From contig NZ_LT629839.1 in assembly GCF_900106785.1 (NCBI RefSeq), positions 1-42,193 of the forward strand: a stretch of 42,193 nucleotides of DNA. Direction: 5' to 3'. Source of the stretch: Prevotellamassilia timonensis. Its GTDB lineage: Bacteria; Bacteroidota; Bacteroidia; Bacteroidales; Bacteroidaceae. The translations under genes and the position numbers were made by a program. The notes beneath the pieces were generated by a model. That model saw nothing but the letters and a program-made list of their open reading frames with translations, had not been told where the DNA came from and made no database searches. Shown here piece by piece: positions 8,735-16,965 of the stretch; the first letter of the stretch is position 1, and each line of letters begins with the position of its first letter.

Positions 8735-9184
8735 TCAGATGCCATTATGTGTTTCCCCTTCAAACTGTCTGCATATTGCACTCTGTGGCGTAATGCGCTG
8801 ATTATCAGTCGAATTTAGTGTGTATGTATCATGCAAATCAACCCACACAACCATTTGCGTCATACACTCACGACGGGTAGTGAAAACACTTATGGGCATG
8901 AGAAATGTCAGTTGCTCTGACTGATATTTCCCATGCCCATAAGTGTCATGCCGGGGTGCTGCTGCCCGAATGCCTTTAGCCGTGTGTTGCACGGGTGGTG
9001 TGCAGGTGGTGTGCATGCACATTAAGCATATACATACACTGCGTATTGTGTTGTAAATCAAGCGTTTTAAGCAATAAGTGCAGTGTGCAGGCAGTTTCGT
9101 GTTTTTTTGTGTGTAGTGTGTTTAGGTTGGTGTTCAGAATTATTTTAGACTATTGCTGTGTGGTAAAGATCCGATGGGTAGGGA
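8735..9184. other. Gene-free interval with two hairpins
   Basis: No credible gene. A weak hairpin is formed by GTGTATG/CATACAC words (about 8820-8873). A strong one lies at 8886-8946. GTGTGCAGGTGGTGTGCATG words occur near 8998-9017. The stretch separates the VapE-like unit from the second composite repeat. Confidence 0.5.
8886..8946. repeat. Long hairpin ACACTTATGGGCATG
   Basis: ACACTTATGGGCATG (8886-8900) is perfectly repeated in inverted form at 8932-8946. The stem continues inward through GAAAT/ATTTC and TCAG/CTGA with small bulges. There is no T-tract, so it is unlikely to be a simple terminator. It may be a small mobile element, a protein site or a structured RNA. Confidence 0.7.
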
Positions 9185-9247
9185 GTTCAAAATTGGCATC
9201 AAAAATGAGACCGTTTTTGGGGTGTTTTAAGTTGCCTGAAACACGCT
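9185..9247 (+). repeat. 63-bp module, copy 2
   Basis: Same length and orientation as 6834-6896, differing at roughly 11-13 positions. It again directly precedes a type A GC-palindrome element. Confidence 0.8.
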
Positions 9248-9253
9248 GCAAAA

Positions 9254-9402
9254 AAACGCAAGCACCAAACGCAAGCACTAATGGGGGCGACGCGTCCCGC
9301 GTCGGGATAGAGAGAAGGGAAATACGGACTATACTAAATAATAGCTGAATATTTTCCCGACGCGGGACGCGTCGCCCCCATTAGAGGTAGCGTTTGGTGC
9401 TT
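9254..9402. repeat. GC-palindrome element, copy 3 (type A)
   Basis: The arms carry GACGCGTCCCGCGTC and its inverted partner (C-G at the position that is T-A in copy 1). The centre holds ACTAAATAATAGCTGAAT as in copies 1 and 2. AAACGCAAGCAC words flank the left and GTAGCGTTTGGTGC the right. Confidence 0.85.
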
Positions 9403-9493
9403 GAGTCCGTTTGCATGTTTATGTTTTACCGGACAGTCATATTTTTGGGGCACCTGCTTAACAGCTCGATAGATGAAACTTTGAGGTGTCGCG

Positions 9494-11086
9494 TCAGTCC
9501 TCCACCAGCCACTCCTCGATGGTGCCCGTTTGCGACGAAAAGCTTGCTCCCACCTTGTGCAGGTGGCGCTTGTCGGCAGCATAGGGGCGGGCGTAGCCAC
9601 AGGTCTCAATTTGTGCCAGGGCCTCGGCCGCTGTGCCGTCCAGTTTGAACTCAAATATGTACACGTGTTCGGGTGTTTCGATAATGCAGTCGGCGCGTCC
9701 CTCGCTCTGCTGTTTTTCAGTCAGCACAAGGTAGGTGCTCATCAGTCTGAACATCAGGTAGAAAGTGTAGTGAAAGTAGCGCTCCCTTTCACGCTCATTC
9801 TCCTTGCGCCGCATCGAGTAGGGAATGCTTGCAAAGAATGCCGTGAGCTGCTTGTGCAGCAAGTTGAGGTCGCCACTTTCGAGCGTCGTCACCCAGTCCA
9901 TGGCCGTGGTAGCCGTGTCGCGTCTGATTTGCAGATAGCTGTTGGCCAGCAGACTCACGAATCCCTCCTTCACCTCGTTGTTCGGCAAGTCGAGCATGTA
10001 GGTGCCAAACCTCGGGTTGTAGCTTTTGATGGTGAGGTAGCCGCTTTGGTAAATCATGGCCAGCGGGTTCTCGATGTCCGCCTTGTAGTCCACAAAGTCG
10101 GCCGGCCGGTAGTAGTGCCCTGTCAGGTCGTTAAGGTTCTCGTGGTTATGCTTGAGCAGTCTGATGAGGTAGGTTGGTGTGCCCGTGGCAAACCAGTAGC
10201 TTCTCAGTTCCTGTTCGTTCAGCGCATTGAGCACGCTGAAAGGGTTGAACATGTCCACCATGCCCCGGCTGAAGTGGTAGCCGTCGTATTGCTTGACCAG
10301 GCGTTCGATCATCTCCTCCTTGTCCAGCCCCAAGGCCAGTGCCATGTTGGCCACCGGCTCGTCGAGCTGCGTTATCAGTTCGTCCTTGGTAATGCCGCAA
10401 ATGGCATCGTACTGGCGGTTCATGCTGATGTCCATTGGCTGGTTAAAGCCGCTGAACACGCTCACCTGCGAGAACTTGGTCACGCCCGTGAGCAGCACAA
10501 ACTGCAAGTGCGCATCGGCCGCCTTGAAGGTGGAGTAGAAGCCCTTGAGCGTCTCGCGGTTGCAATCCTCGATAAGGCGCATTTCGCCGTTCATCTCCAT
10601 TTTGAAGTCCGTGTCCATCACGTCGAGCAGCGGCTTGTCGTACTCGTCAATCAGCACCACGCAGCGTTTGCCCGTGGTGTTGTGCACGTGTGCCAGCAAT
10701 TCGCAAAACCTTTGGCCGTAGGTATAATCTGTGTTAGGCTGAAAGCCATATTGCTTTTCCCAACTCTCGACAAGTCCCTTCACAATGCCTTGCAAGGCCC
10801 CGGCCTCAGTAAAGTTCGTGCCGTTAAAGTCCACATGAAACACCGGGTAACTTTCCCAATCCTTCTCCAGCGCATCGATGGCCAATCCCTTGAACAGTTC
10901 GCGCTCCCCCTTAAAGTAGTATTCGAGCGTCGACACAAGCAGGCTCTTGCCAAATCGCCTCGGGCGACTCAGAAAGTAGGTCTTTCCGCCTTTCACGAGC
11001 TGGTAAACCAAGTCGGTCTTGTCTATGTAGAGATATCCATCTTTGATGATGCTCTTAAAGTCTTGTATGCCAATGGGAAATTTCAT
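9494..11086 (-). CDS. AAA-ATPase-like / PD-(D/E)XK nuclease-like protein, tandem copy 1
   Basis: A 530-residue protein of the AAA-ATPase_like plus DUF1703 family, very common and multicopy in Bacteroidales. RPRRFGKSLL (41-50) is a P-loop variant (G46, K47, S48) and VVLIDEYD holds Walker B (D147, E148). The C terminus has a PD-(D/E)XK nuclease core: D466 in EGRAD, E479-F-K481, and Q492. The molecular role of the family is not established; defence, mobile-element or DNA-processing roles have been suggested. This copy is the third in transcription order and differs from the next only at two adjacent bases (9591-9592), changing Asn to Ala after GY near residue 498. The unit repeats with a period of exactly 1640 bases. 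It probably depends on the promoter upstream of copy 3. Confidence 0.88.
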   Translation of the reverse strand: MKFPIGIQDFKSIIKDGYLYIDKTDLVYQLVKGGKTYFLSRPRRFGKSLLVSTLEYYFKGERELFKGLAIDALEKDWESYPVFHVDFNGTNFTEAGALQGIVKGLVESWEKQYGFQPNTDYTYGQRFCELLAHVHNTTGKRCVVLIDEYDKPLLDVMDTDFKMEMNGEMRLIEDCNRETLKGFYSTFKAADAHLQFVLLTGVTKFSQVSVFSGFNQPMDISMNRQYDAICGITKDELITQLDEPVANMALALGLDKEEMIERLVKQYDGYHFSRGMVDMFNPFSVLNALNEQELRSYWFATGTPTYLIRLLKHNHENLNDLTGHYYRPADFVDYKADIENPLAMIYQSGYLTIKSYNPRFGTYMLDLPNNEVKEGFVSLLANSYLQIRRDTATTAMDWVTTLESGDLNLLHKQLTAFFASIPYSMRRKENERERERYFHYTFYLMFRLMSTYLVLTEKQQSEGRADCIIETPEHVYIFEFKLDGTAAEALAQIETCGYARPYAADKRHLHKVGASFSSQTGTIEEWLVED

Positions 11087-11133
11087 AATTTCAGAGATTA
11101 TAGGTTTATCGGTTCAAAACGGTTCACCATGCG

Positions 11134-12726
11134 TCAGTCCTCCACCAGCCACTCCTCGATGGTGCCCGTTTGCGACGAAAAGCTTGCTCCCACCTTGTGC
11201 AGGTGGCGCTTGTCGGCAGCATAGGGGCGGTTGTAGCCACAGGTCTCAATTTGTGCCAGGGCCTCGGCCGCTGTGCCGTCCAGTTTGAACTCAAATATGT
11301 ACACGTGTTCGGGTGTTTCGATAATGCAGTCGGCGCGTCCCTCGCTCTGCTGTTTTTCAGTCAGCACAAGGTAGGTGCTCATCAGTCTGAACATCAGGTA
11401 GAAAGTGTAGTGAAAGTAGCGCTCCCTTTCACGCTCATTCTCCTTGCGCCGCATCGAGTAGGGAATGCTTGCAAAGAATGCCGTGAGCTGCTTGTGCAGC
11501 AAGTTGAGGTCGCCACTTTCGAGCGTCGTCACCCAGTCCATGGCCGTGGTAGCCGTGTCGCGTCTGATTTGCAGATAGCTGTTGGCCAGCAGACTCACGA
11601 ATCCCTCCTTCACCTCGTTGTTCGGCAAGTCGAGCATGTAGGTGCCAAACCTCGGGTTGTAGCTTTTGATGGTGAGGTAGCCGCTTTGGTAAATCATGGC
11701 CAGCGGGTTCTCGATGTCCGCCTTGTAGTCCACAAAGTCGGCCGGCCGGTAGTAGTGCCCTGTCAGGTCGTTAAGGTTCTCGTGGTTATGCTTGAGCAGT
11801 CTGATGAGGTAGGTTGGTGTGCCCGTGGCAAACCAGTAGCTTCTCAGTTCCTGTTCGTTCAGCGCATTGAGCACGCTGAAAGGGTTGAACATGTCCACCA
11901 TGCCCCGGCTGAAGTGGTAGCCGTCGTATTGCTTGACCAGGCGTTCGATCATCTCCTCCTTGTCCAGCCCCAAGGCCAGTGCCATGTTGGCCACCGGCTC
12001 GTCGAGCTGCGTTATCAGTTCGTCCTTGGTAATGCCGCAAATGGCATCGTACTGGCGGTTCATGCTGATGTCCATTGGCTGGTTAAAGCCGCTGAACACG
12101 CTCACCTGCGAGAACTTGGTCACGCCCGTGAGCAGCACAAACTGCAAGTGCGCATCGGCCGCCTTGAAGGTGGAGTAGAAGCCCTTGAGCGTCTCGCGGT
12201 TGCAATCCTCGATAAGGCGCATTTCGCCGTTCATCTCCATTTTGAAGTCCGTGTCCATCACGTCGAGCAGCGGCTTGTCGTACTCGTCAATCAGCACCAC
12301 GCAGCGTTTGCCCGTGGTGTTGTGCACGTGTGCCAGCAATTCGCAAAACCTTTGGCCGTAGGTATAATCTGTGTTAGGCTGAAAGCCATATTGCTTTTCC
12401 CAACTCTCGACAAGTCCCTTCACAATGCCTTGCAAGGCCCCGGCCTCAGTAAAGTTCGTGCCGTTAAAGTCCACATGAAACACCGGGTAACTTTCCCAAT
12501 CCTTCTCCAGCGCATCGATGGCCAATCCCTTGAACAGTTCGCGCTCCCCCTTAAAGTAGTATTCGAGCGTCGACACAAGCAGGCTCTTGCCAAATCGCCT
12601 CGGGCGACTCAGAAAGTAGGTCTTTCCGCCTTTCACGAGCTGGTAAACCAAGTCGGTCTTGTCTATGTAGAGATATCCATCTTTGATGATGCTCTTAAAG
12701 TCTTGTATGCCAATGGGAAATTTCAT
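11134..12726 (-). CDS. AAA-ATPase-like / PD-(D/E)XK nuclease-like protein, tandem copy 2
   Basis: A 530-residue protein identical to its neighbour at 9494-11086 except for one residue (Asn instead of Ala after GY near residue 498). P-loop, Walker B and the D...ExK...Q nuclease residues are all intact. The 47-base spacer 5' of this gene (12727-12773) is also the same as that 5' of copy 1 (11087-11133), so the duplicated unit is gene plus spacer. Near-identity over 1640 bp means a recent duplication or ongoing gene conversion; an assembly artefact is possible but the two-base difference argues against simple collapse errors. Confidence 0.88.
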   Translation of the reverse strand: MKFPIGIQDFKSIIKDGYLYIDKTDLVYQLVKGGKTYFLSRPRRFGKSLLVSTLEYYFKGERELFKGLAIDALEKDWESYPVFHVDFNGTNFTEAGALQGIVKGLVESWEKQYGFQPNTDYTYGQRFCELLAHVHNTTGKRCVVLIDEYDKPLLDVMDTDFKMEMNGEMRLIEDCNRETLKGFYSTFKAADAHLQFVLLTGVTKFSQVSVFSGFNQPMDISMNRQYDAICGITKDELITQLDEPVANMALALGLDKEEMIERLVKQYDGYHFSRGMVDMFNPFSVLNALNEQELRSYWFATGTPTYLIRLLKHNHENLNDLTGHYYRPADFVDYKADIENPLAMIYQSGYLTIKSYNPRFGTYMLDLPNNEVKEGFVSLLANSYLQIRRDTATTAMDWVTTLESGDLNLLHKQLTAFFASIPYSMRRKENERERERYFHYTFYLMFRLMSTYLVLTEKQQSEGRADCIIETPEHVYIFEFKLDGTAAEALAQIETCGYNRPYAADKRHLHKVGASFSSQTGTIEEWLVED

Positions 12727-12773
12727 AATTTCAGAGATTATAGGTTTATCGGTTCAAAACGGTTCACCATGCG

Positions 12774-14366
12774 TCAGTCCTCCACCAGCCACTCCTCGAT
12801 GGTGCCCGTTTGCGACGAAAAGCTTGCTCCCACCTTGTGCAGGTGGCGCTTGTCGGCAGCATAGGGGCGGTTGTAGCCACAGGCCTCAATTTGTGCCAGG
12901 GCCTCGGCAGCTGTGCCGTCCAGTTTGAACTCAAATATGTACACGTGTTTGGGTGTTTCGATAATGCAGTCGGCGCGTCCCTCACTCTGCTGTTTTTCAG
13001 TCAGCACAAGGTAGGTGCTCATCAGTCTGAACATCAGGTAGAAAGTGTAGTGAAAGTAGCGCTCCCTTTCACGCTCGTTCTCCTTGCGACGCATCGAGTA
13101 GGGAATGCTCGCAAAGAATGCCGTGAGCTGCTTGTGCAGCAAGTTGAGGTCGCCCTTGGCCAACGAGTGAATCATGCCCGTCAGTTCGGTCGTGACGGGA
13201 GTGGGCGTATTAAGGTAATTGTTGGCCAGTGCGGTGATAAAGCCGCGTTTCACCTCGTTGTTTGGCAGGTCGAGCAGGAACGTCTCCGTCAGTTCGTCAT
13301 AGCCCTTTACAGTGAGGTAGCCACTCTGATAAATCATGGGCAGCGGGCGCTCCACATCGGCCTTGTAGTCCACAAAGTCGGCCGCGGCATAGTATCGTCC
13401 CGTCAGGTCGTTAAGGTTCTCGTGGTTGTGTGCCAGCAGGCGTATGAGGTAAGTGGGCGTGCCCGTGCGGAACCAGTAATCCTTCAGTTCCCTGTTTTTC
13501 AATGCAGAGAGCAGGCTGAAGGGGTTGTAAATGTCGAGCATCTTGCTGTTAAAGTGGTAGCCGTCGTAGCGGTCCTTCAGTTTGAGCGCCATCTCCTCAG
13601 CCGACACGTTATATTCTTTCGCCATCTCGGCCACCTCGCCGCCCAGGCAGTTGTCCAATTCGTGCTGCGTAATGCCGCACAAGGCCTGGAAAGCGGCACT
13701 CATGCTGATGTCGTCGGGCTGGTTAAAGCCGCTGAACACGCTCACCTGCGAGAACTTGGTCACGCCCGTGAGCAGCACAAACTGCAGATGCGCGTCGGCC
13801 GCCTTGAAGGTGGAGTAGAAGCCTTTGAGAATGCTGCGATTGTAGTCCTCGATGAGGCGCTCCTCGCCGTTCACCTTCACTTTAAGCCCCGTGTCCATCA
13901 CGTCGAGCAGCGGCTTGTCATACTCGTCAATCAGCACCACGCAGCGTTTGCCCGTGGTATTGTGCACATGCGCCAGCAGCTGCGCAAAGCGGTCGCCTGC
14001 GCCCAACTGCTTGTTGGCGGCAAAGTTATATTGCGCTTCCCACTCGGTCACATAATCCTCCACCTTGTTGGCCAGTGTCATGCCGTCCTCAAAGTTCGTG
14101 CCGTTAAAGTCCACGTGAAACACCGGGTAGCTTTCCCAATCCTTCTCCAGCGCATCAATGGCCAGCCCCTTGAACAGTTCGCGCTCCCCCTTAAAGTAGT
14201 ATTCGAGCGTGGATACAAGCAGGCTCTTGCCAAATCGCCTCGGGCGACTCAGAAAGTAGGTCTTTCCGCCTTTCACGAGCTGGTAAACCAAGTCGGTCTT
14301 GTCTATGTAGAGATATCCATCTTTGATGATGCTCTTAAAGTCTTGTATGCCAATGGGAAATTTCAT
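12774..14366 (-). CDS. AAA-ATPase-like / PD-(D/E)XK nuclease-like protein, tandem copy 3 (mosaic)
   Basis: A 530-residue paralogue, first in transcription order. Residues 1-92 and about 400-530 are almost identical to copies 1 and 2, but residues 93-400 diverge strongly (for example EDGMTLANKVEDYV for TEAGALQGIVKGLV). Conserved islands remain inside, such as the Walker B block and the KGFYSTFKAADAHLQF block. Such a block pattern indicates recombination between diverged family members. All catalytic residues are present. The frame opens at 14426, but the ATG at 14366 gives the same MKFPIGIQ start as the paralogues and lies downstream of the predicted promoter, so it is preferred. Confidence 0.88.
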   Translation of the reverse strand: MKFPIGIQDFKSIIKDGYLYIDKTDLVYQLVKGGKTYFLSRPRRFGKSLLVSTLEYYFKGERELFKGLAIDALEKDWESYPVFHVDFNGTNFEDGMTLANKVEDYVTEWEAQYNFAANKQLGAGDRFAQLLAHVHNTTGKRCVVLIDEYDKPLLDVMDTGLKVKVNGEERLIEDYNRSILKGFYSTFKAADAHLQFVLLTGVTKFSQVSVFSGFNQPDDISMSAAFQALCGITQHELDNCLGGEVAEMAKEYNVSAEEMALKLKDRYDGYHFNSKMLDIYNPFSLLSALKNRELKDYWFRTGTPTYLIRLLAHNHENLNDLTGRYYAAADFVDYKADVERPLPMIYQSGYLTVKGYDELTETFLLDLPNNEVKRGFITALANNYLNTPTPVTTELTGMIHSLAKGDLNLLHKQLTAFFASIPYSMRRKENERERERYFHYTFYLMFRLMSTYLVLTEKQQSEGRADCIIETPKHVYIFEFKLDGTAAEALAQIEACGYNRPYAADKRHLHKVGASFSSQTGTIEEWLVED

Positions 14367-14395
14367 AATTTCAGAGTATAAAGCGGTTGTGTTTG

Positions 14396-14427
14396 CGAAG
14401 ATACGAATAAAAGGCGGTTGCGCCAAG
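14396..14427 (-). promoter_or_regulatory. Promoter of the three-gene nuclease array
   Basis: On the minus strand CTTG (14424-14427), a 20-base spacer and TATCTTCG (14396-14403) approximate TTTG-N20-TANNTTTG with one mismatch in each box. It would start transcription about 25 bases before the ATG at 14366. No equivalent boxes were seen in the 47-base spacers between the genes. Confidence 0.5.
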
Positions 14428-14472
14428 TCCGCACATTTTCAATAAAAGCCCCCAAGGGCGCACAAATCGTAC

Positions 14473-14511
14473 AAAAAGAAGAGGCCCTTGCAATAAATCA
14501 TTGCAAGGGCC
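14473..14511 (-). terminator. Terminator of the tRNA-Asn pair
   Basis: Perfect 12-bp stem GGCCCTTGCAAT (14483-14494) with ATTGCAAGGGCC (14500-14511). On the minus strand it is followed by TCTTCTTTTT. It lies just 3' of the two tRNA-Asn genes. Confidence 0.85.
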
Positions 14512-14530
14512 CGAAAGAGATTGAAAGATG

Positions 14531-14604
14531 CGCTTCAGGATGGGCTTGAACCAACGACCCCCTGATTAACAGTCAGGTGCTCTAACCAACTGAGCTACTG
14601 AAGC
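14531..14604 (-). tRNA. tRNA-Asn (GTT)
   Basis: On the minus strand the acceptor GCTTCAG pairs with CTGAAGC, the anticodon stem CCTGA/TCAGG encloses loop CTGTTAA with anticodon GTT, and the TTCAAGC T-loop is present. Length is 74 nt without an encoded CCA. It is identical to the copy at 14639-14712, 34 bases away, and both share a promoter and terminator. Confidence 0.95.
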
Positions 14605-14638
14605 CTAACAATACGGCTGTGATAAATTCTACTAAGTG

Positions 14639-14712
14639 CGCTTCAGGATGGGCTTGAACCAACGACCCCCTGATTAACAGTCAGGTGCTCTAACCAACTG
14701 AGCTACTGAAGC
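14639..14712 (-). tRNA. tRNA-Asn (GTT), second identical copy
   Basis: Same 74-nt sequence and structure as 14531-14604, anticodon GTT, no encoded CCA. It is first in transcription order, 43 bases after the -7 box at 14755-14762. Confidence 0.95.
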
Positions 14713-14754
14713 AGTGTGTAATAAAAACTTACCACTTTTTGCCGAATTGCGGTG

Positions 14755-14762
14755 CAAAGGTA
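14755..14762 (-). promoter_or_regulatory. -7 box of the tRNA-Asn pair
   Basis: Minus-strand TACCTTTG, an exact TANNTTTG match, 43 bases before the mature 5' end of the first tRNA. The -33 box is not clear. Confidence 0.6.
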
Positions 14763-14819
14763 AGGTATAATTTTGAAATAAGCTATATCTTTGCACAGAA
14801 ATTTTCAAAAAAAATTACG

Positions 14820-15114
14820 ATGAAGCGAATACGGGGTGTTGGAAATGCCTATGCAGATGTTCATGTATGAGTAGGAAACGCTCTGAAAATCAGCGAAATC
14901 TATTTACGAAAAGCTTCAATCAGCCCATTAATGCGGCGCACTACATACAAGAGGCGGCAAGGCGCTAATGTCATGTTGCTTGTCGGCGACGACCAGTCCG
15001 CTGGCGTGGCCTCCGCCTTTATCACCCCCTCCCGGCGCCACATGGCGCAAAATAAAACGGCACCCTGCCCGCACGGTGCCACACACTACCCACAGAAACA
15101 CCAACCATTACGCA
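14820..15114. other. Gene-free interval before the S41 protease
   Basis: Open frames here lack plausible starts or protein character. A GGCACC/GGTGCC inverted repeat lies about 40-55 bases before the protease start. A TATCTTTG box at 14786-14793 faces right but is over 300 bases from the gene and lacks a spaced -33 box. Confidence 0.4.
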
Positions 15115-16800
15115 ATGAACAAGATACGTTGCATCATCACCATTTGCCTTGCTGCCATGACCATGGCTGCCAGCGCACAGACCGCCACCTCGAACCACAA
15201 CTTTGAGGTGGCCAAGAACCTCGACATATTCAATGCCCTGTACCGCGACCTCGACCTTTACTATGTCGACACCCTCGATGCGGCCAAGAACATTGACAAT
15301 GCCGCCAACTACATGCTCGAAATGCTCGACCCCTACACCGAGTATTATGCCGAGGACAATTCCGCCGACCTGCGCCAGCTCACCACAGGCAAGTATGTGG
15401 GCATAGGCGCCCTCACCACCTTCCGTCCCGACCTCAAGCGCTGCATCGTGGCCCAACCCTTTGCCGGCATGCCGGCCGACCAGGTGGGCATATTGCCAGG
15501 CGACATAATAATGGCCATTGACGGCAAGCAGCTTGACCCCTGCACCTCGGCCGACAAAAAAGCACAGACCGACTACGCTAACAGTGTGACCAACCAGCTG
15601 CGCGGCGAGCCGGGCACCACCTTCGAACTCAAGGTGCGCCGCCCCACCACCGGCCGTACGTACACTTACAAAATTACGCGGCGCAACATCACGCGCCCCA
15701 GTGTGACACTTGCCGCCATGGTGGCCGACAGTGTGGGCTACATACGCCTGTCGCAGTTTATTGACGGCACGTCAAACGAAATACGCCGTGCCCTGGTCGA
15801 CCTCAAGCAGCGGGGTGCCCGTCGTCTTGTGCTCGACCTGCGCAACAACCCCGGCGGGGTGCTCGAGGAGGCTGTCAAGACCGTCAACCTGTTCATACCC
15901 CGAGGCCGCGAGGTGGTGACCACACGCAGCAAGGTGAAGGAGCTCAACCACACCTACAAGACCACCCTCGACGCACAAGATACCGACCTGCCCATCATAG
16001 TGCTCACCAACGAGGGTTCGGCCTCGGCAGCCGAAATTACGAGCGGCGCCTTGCAGGACTACGACCGCGCCCTCATCATGGGCCGCCGCACCTATGGCAA
16101 GGGCCTTGTGCAGCAAAGCCGCGAACTGCCCTACAAGGGCATACTCAAGCTCACCACGGGCAAGTACTACATACCCTCGGGCCGCTGTGTGCAGGCTTAC
16201 AAGTTTGAGGACGGGTTGCCCGTGCACCTGCCCGACTCGCTGGCGCACGAGTTCCGCACTGCTGCCGGACGCATTGTGCGCGACGGTGGCGGCATCACGC
16301 CCGACGTGATAACCCCGGCCGACAGTGTGCCCAACCTGCTCATCTACCTGCAGGAGAGCACCCAACTCTTCGACTACTGTGTGCAGTACCGCGCCGCCCA
16401 TGCCAACATAGCCGGTCCCACAAAGTTCAAGCTCACCGACGAGGAGTATGCCGACTTTTGTGCCTACATGAAAAAGCACAACTTCAGCTACGACCGCCAG
16501 AGCCTCAAACTGCTGTCGACCCTGCGCAAGATGGCACGCTTCGAGGGCTACGAAACCGAGGCCAAGGCTGAACTTGATGCGCTCGAGAGCAAGCTCACGC
16601 ACAACGAGGATTACGACTTTAAGCGTTGGGAGCGCGAGATACGTGGCATAGTGGAGGGGGCCATTATCGAACACTTCTACTATGAGGCCGGACGCGAGGA
16701 GCACGACCTCAAGAATGACAAAGATGTGCAACAGGCTGTCAAGATGTTTGGCACCCCACATCAGATGCACAAAATATTGAGCGGCGAGCCTGATGCGTGA
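15115..16800 (+). CDS. S41-family C-terminal processing peptidase (CtpA/Tsp type)
   Basis: A 561-residue exported serine protease. The start chosen is ATG 15115, which yields a signal peptide (MNKIRCIITICLAAMTMAASA); the open frame upstream to 14968 encodes improbable Pro/His-rich sequence. A PDZ-like region lies around residues 80-185 (GIGALTTF ... GDIIMAIDGKQL). The S41 core has NEGSASAAE with nucleophile S304 and RTYGKGLVQ with general base K329, the 25-residue spacing typical of CtpA enzymes. Such proteases trim or degrade periplasmic proteins from their C termini. A C-terminal helical extension of about 180 residues follows. Strongly supported family; substrate unknown. Confidence 0.92.
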   Translation: MNKIRCIITICLAAMTMAASAQTATSNHNFEVAKNLDIFNALYRDLDLYYVDTLDAAKNIDNAANYMLEMLDPYTEYYAEDNSADLRQLTTGKYVGIGALTTFRPDLKRCIVAQPFAGMPADQVGILPGDIIMAIDGKQLDPCTSADKKAQTDYANSVTNQLRGEPGTTFELKVRRPTTGRTYTYKITRRNITRPSVTLAAMVADSVGYIRLSQFIDGTSNEIRRALVDLKQRGARRLVLDLRNNPGGVLEEAVKTVNLFIPRGREVVTTRSKVKELNHTYKTTLDAQDTDLPIIVLTNEGSASAAEITSGALQDYDRALIMGRRTYGKGLVQQSRELPYKGILKLTTGKYYIPSGRCVQAYKFEDGLPVHLPDSLAHEFRTAAGRIVRDGGGITPDVITPADSVPNLLIYLQESTQLFDYCVQYRAAHANIAGPTKFKLTDEEYADFCAYMKKHNFSYDRQSLKLLSTLRKMARFEGYETEAKAELDALESKLTHNEDYDFKRWEREIRGIVEGAIIEHFYYEAGREEHDLKNDKDVQQAVKMFGTPHQMHKILSGEPDA

Positions 16801-16812
16801 CACTCGCTGATT

Positions 16813-16930
16813 ATTGGTTGACGGGGTGACGAGTTAACGAGTTAACAAGTAAGTATGCCCTGCACATTATGATGTTAAAGTAAGAATGACAAGAAACTTG
16901 GCAAACTTACCCGTTACCCCGTCAACCAAT
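16813..16930. repeat. TTGACGGGG hairpin element, copy 1
   Basis: ATTGGTTGACGGGGT (16813-16827) is perfectly inverted at 16916-16930. Inside are two GAGTTAAC words and a core (AAGTAAGTATGCCCTGCAC ... GATGTTAAAGTAAGAATGA ... GGCAAACTTAC) that is shared with 29838-29913. It fills most of the gap between the S41 protease and the LtaS-like gene and could also act as a transcription barrier. Confidence 0.75.
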
Positions 16931-16965
16931 ATCCCCCCCGTATCCCATACTAAAACAAAATCCCT

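Noticed and set aside
8735-9061. A 108-codon minus-strand frame upstream of the VapE-like gene
   Set aside because: It runs through two hairpins and the promoter region; no start signal or family likeness. Considered as a VapE-associated small gene but unsupported.
9530-14381. Three long plus-strand open frames (523-564 codons) opposite the nuclease genes
   Set aside because: They are antisense shadows in the complementary codon phase. They are rich in His/Val/Gln, show no domain, and the minus-strand frames carry clear ATPase and nuclease motifs.
14900-15082. Minus-strand 60-codon frame before the S41 protease
   Set aside because: No start signal, no similarity I recognise, and it overlaps an interval without other coding signs.
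15772-16803. A 343-codon minus-strand frame opposite the S41 protease
   Set aside because: Antisense shadow; composition dominated by Val, His and Gly with no motif.
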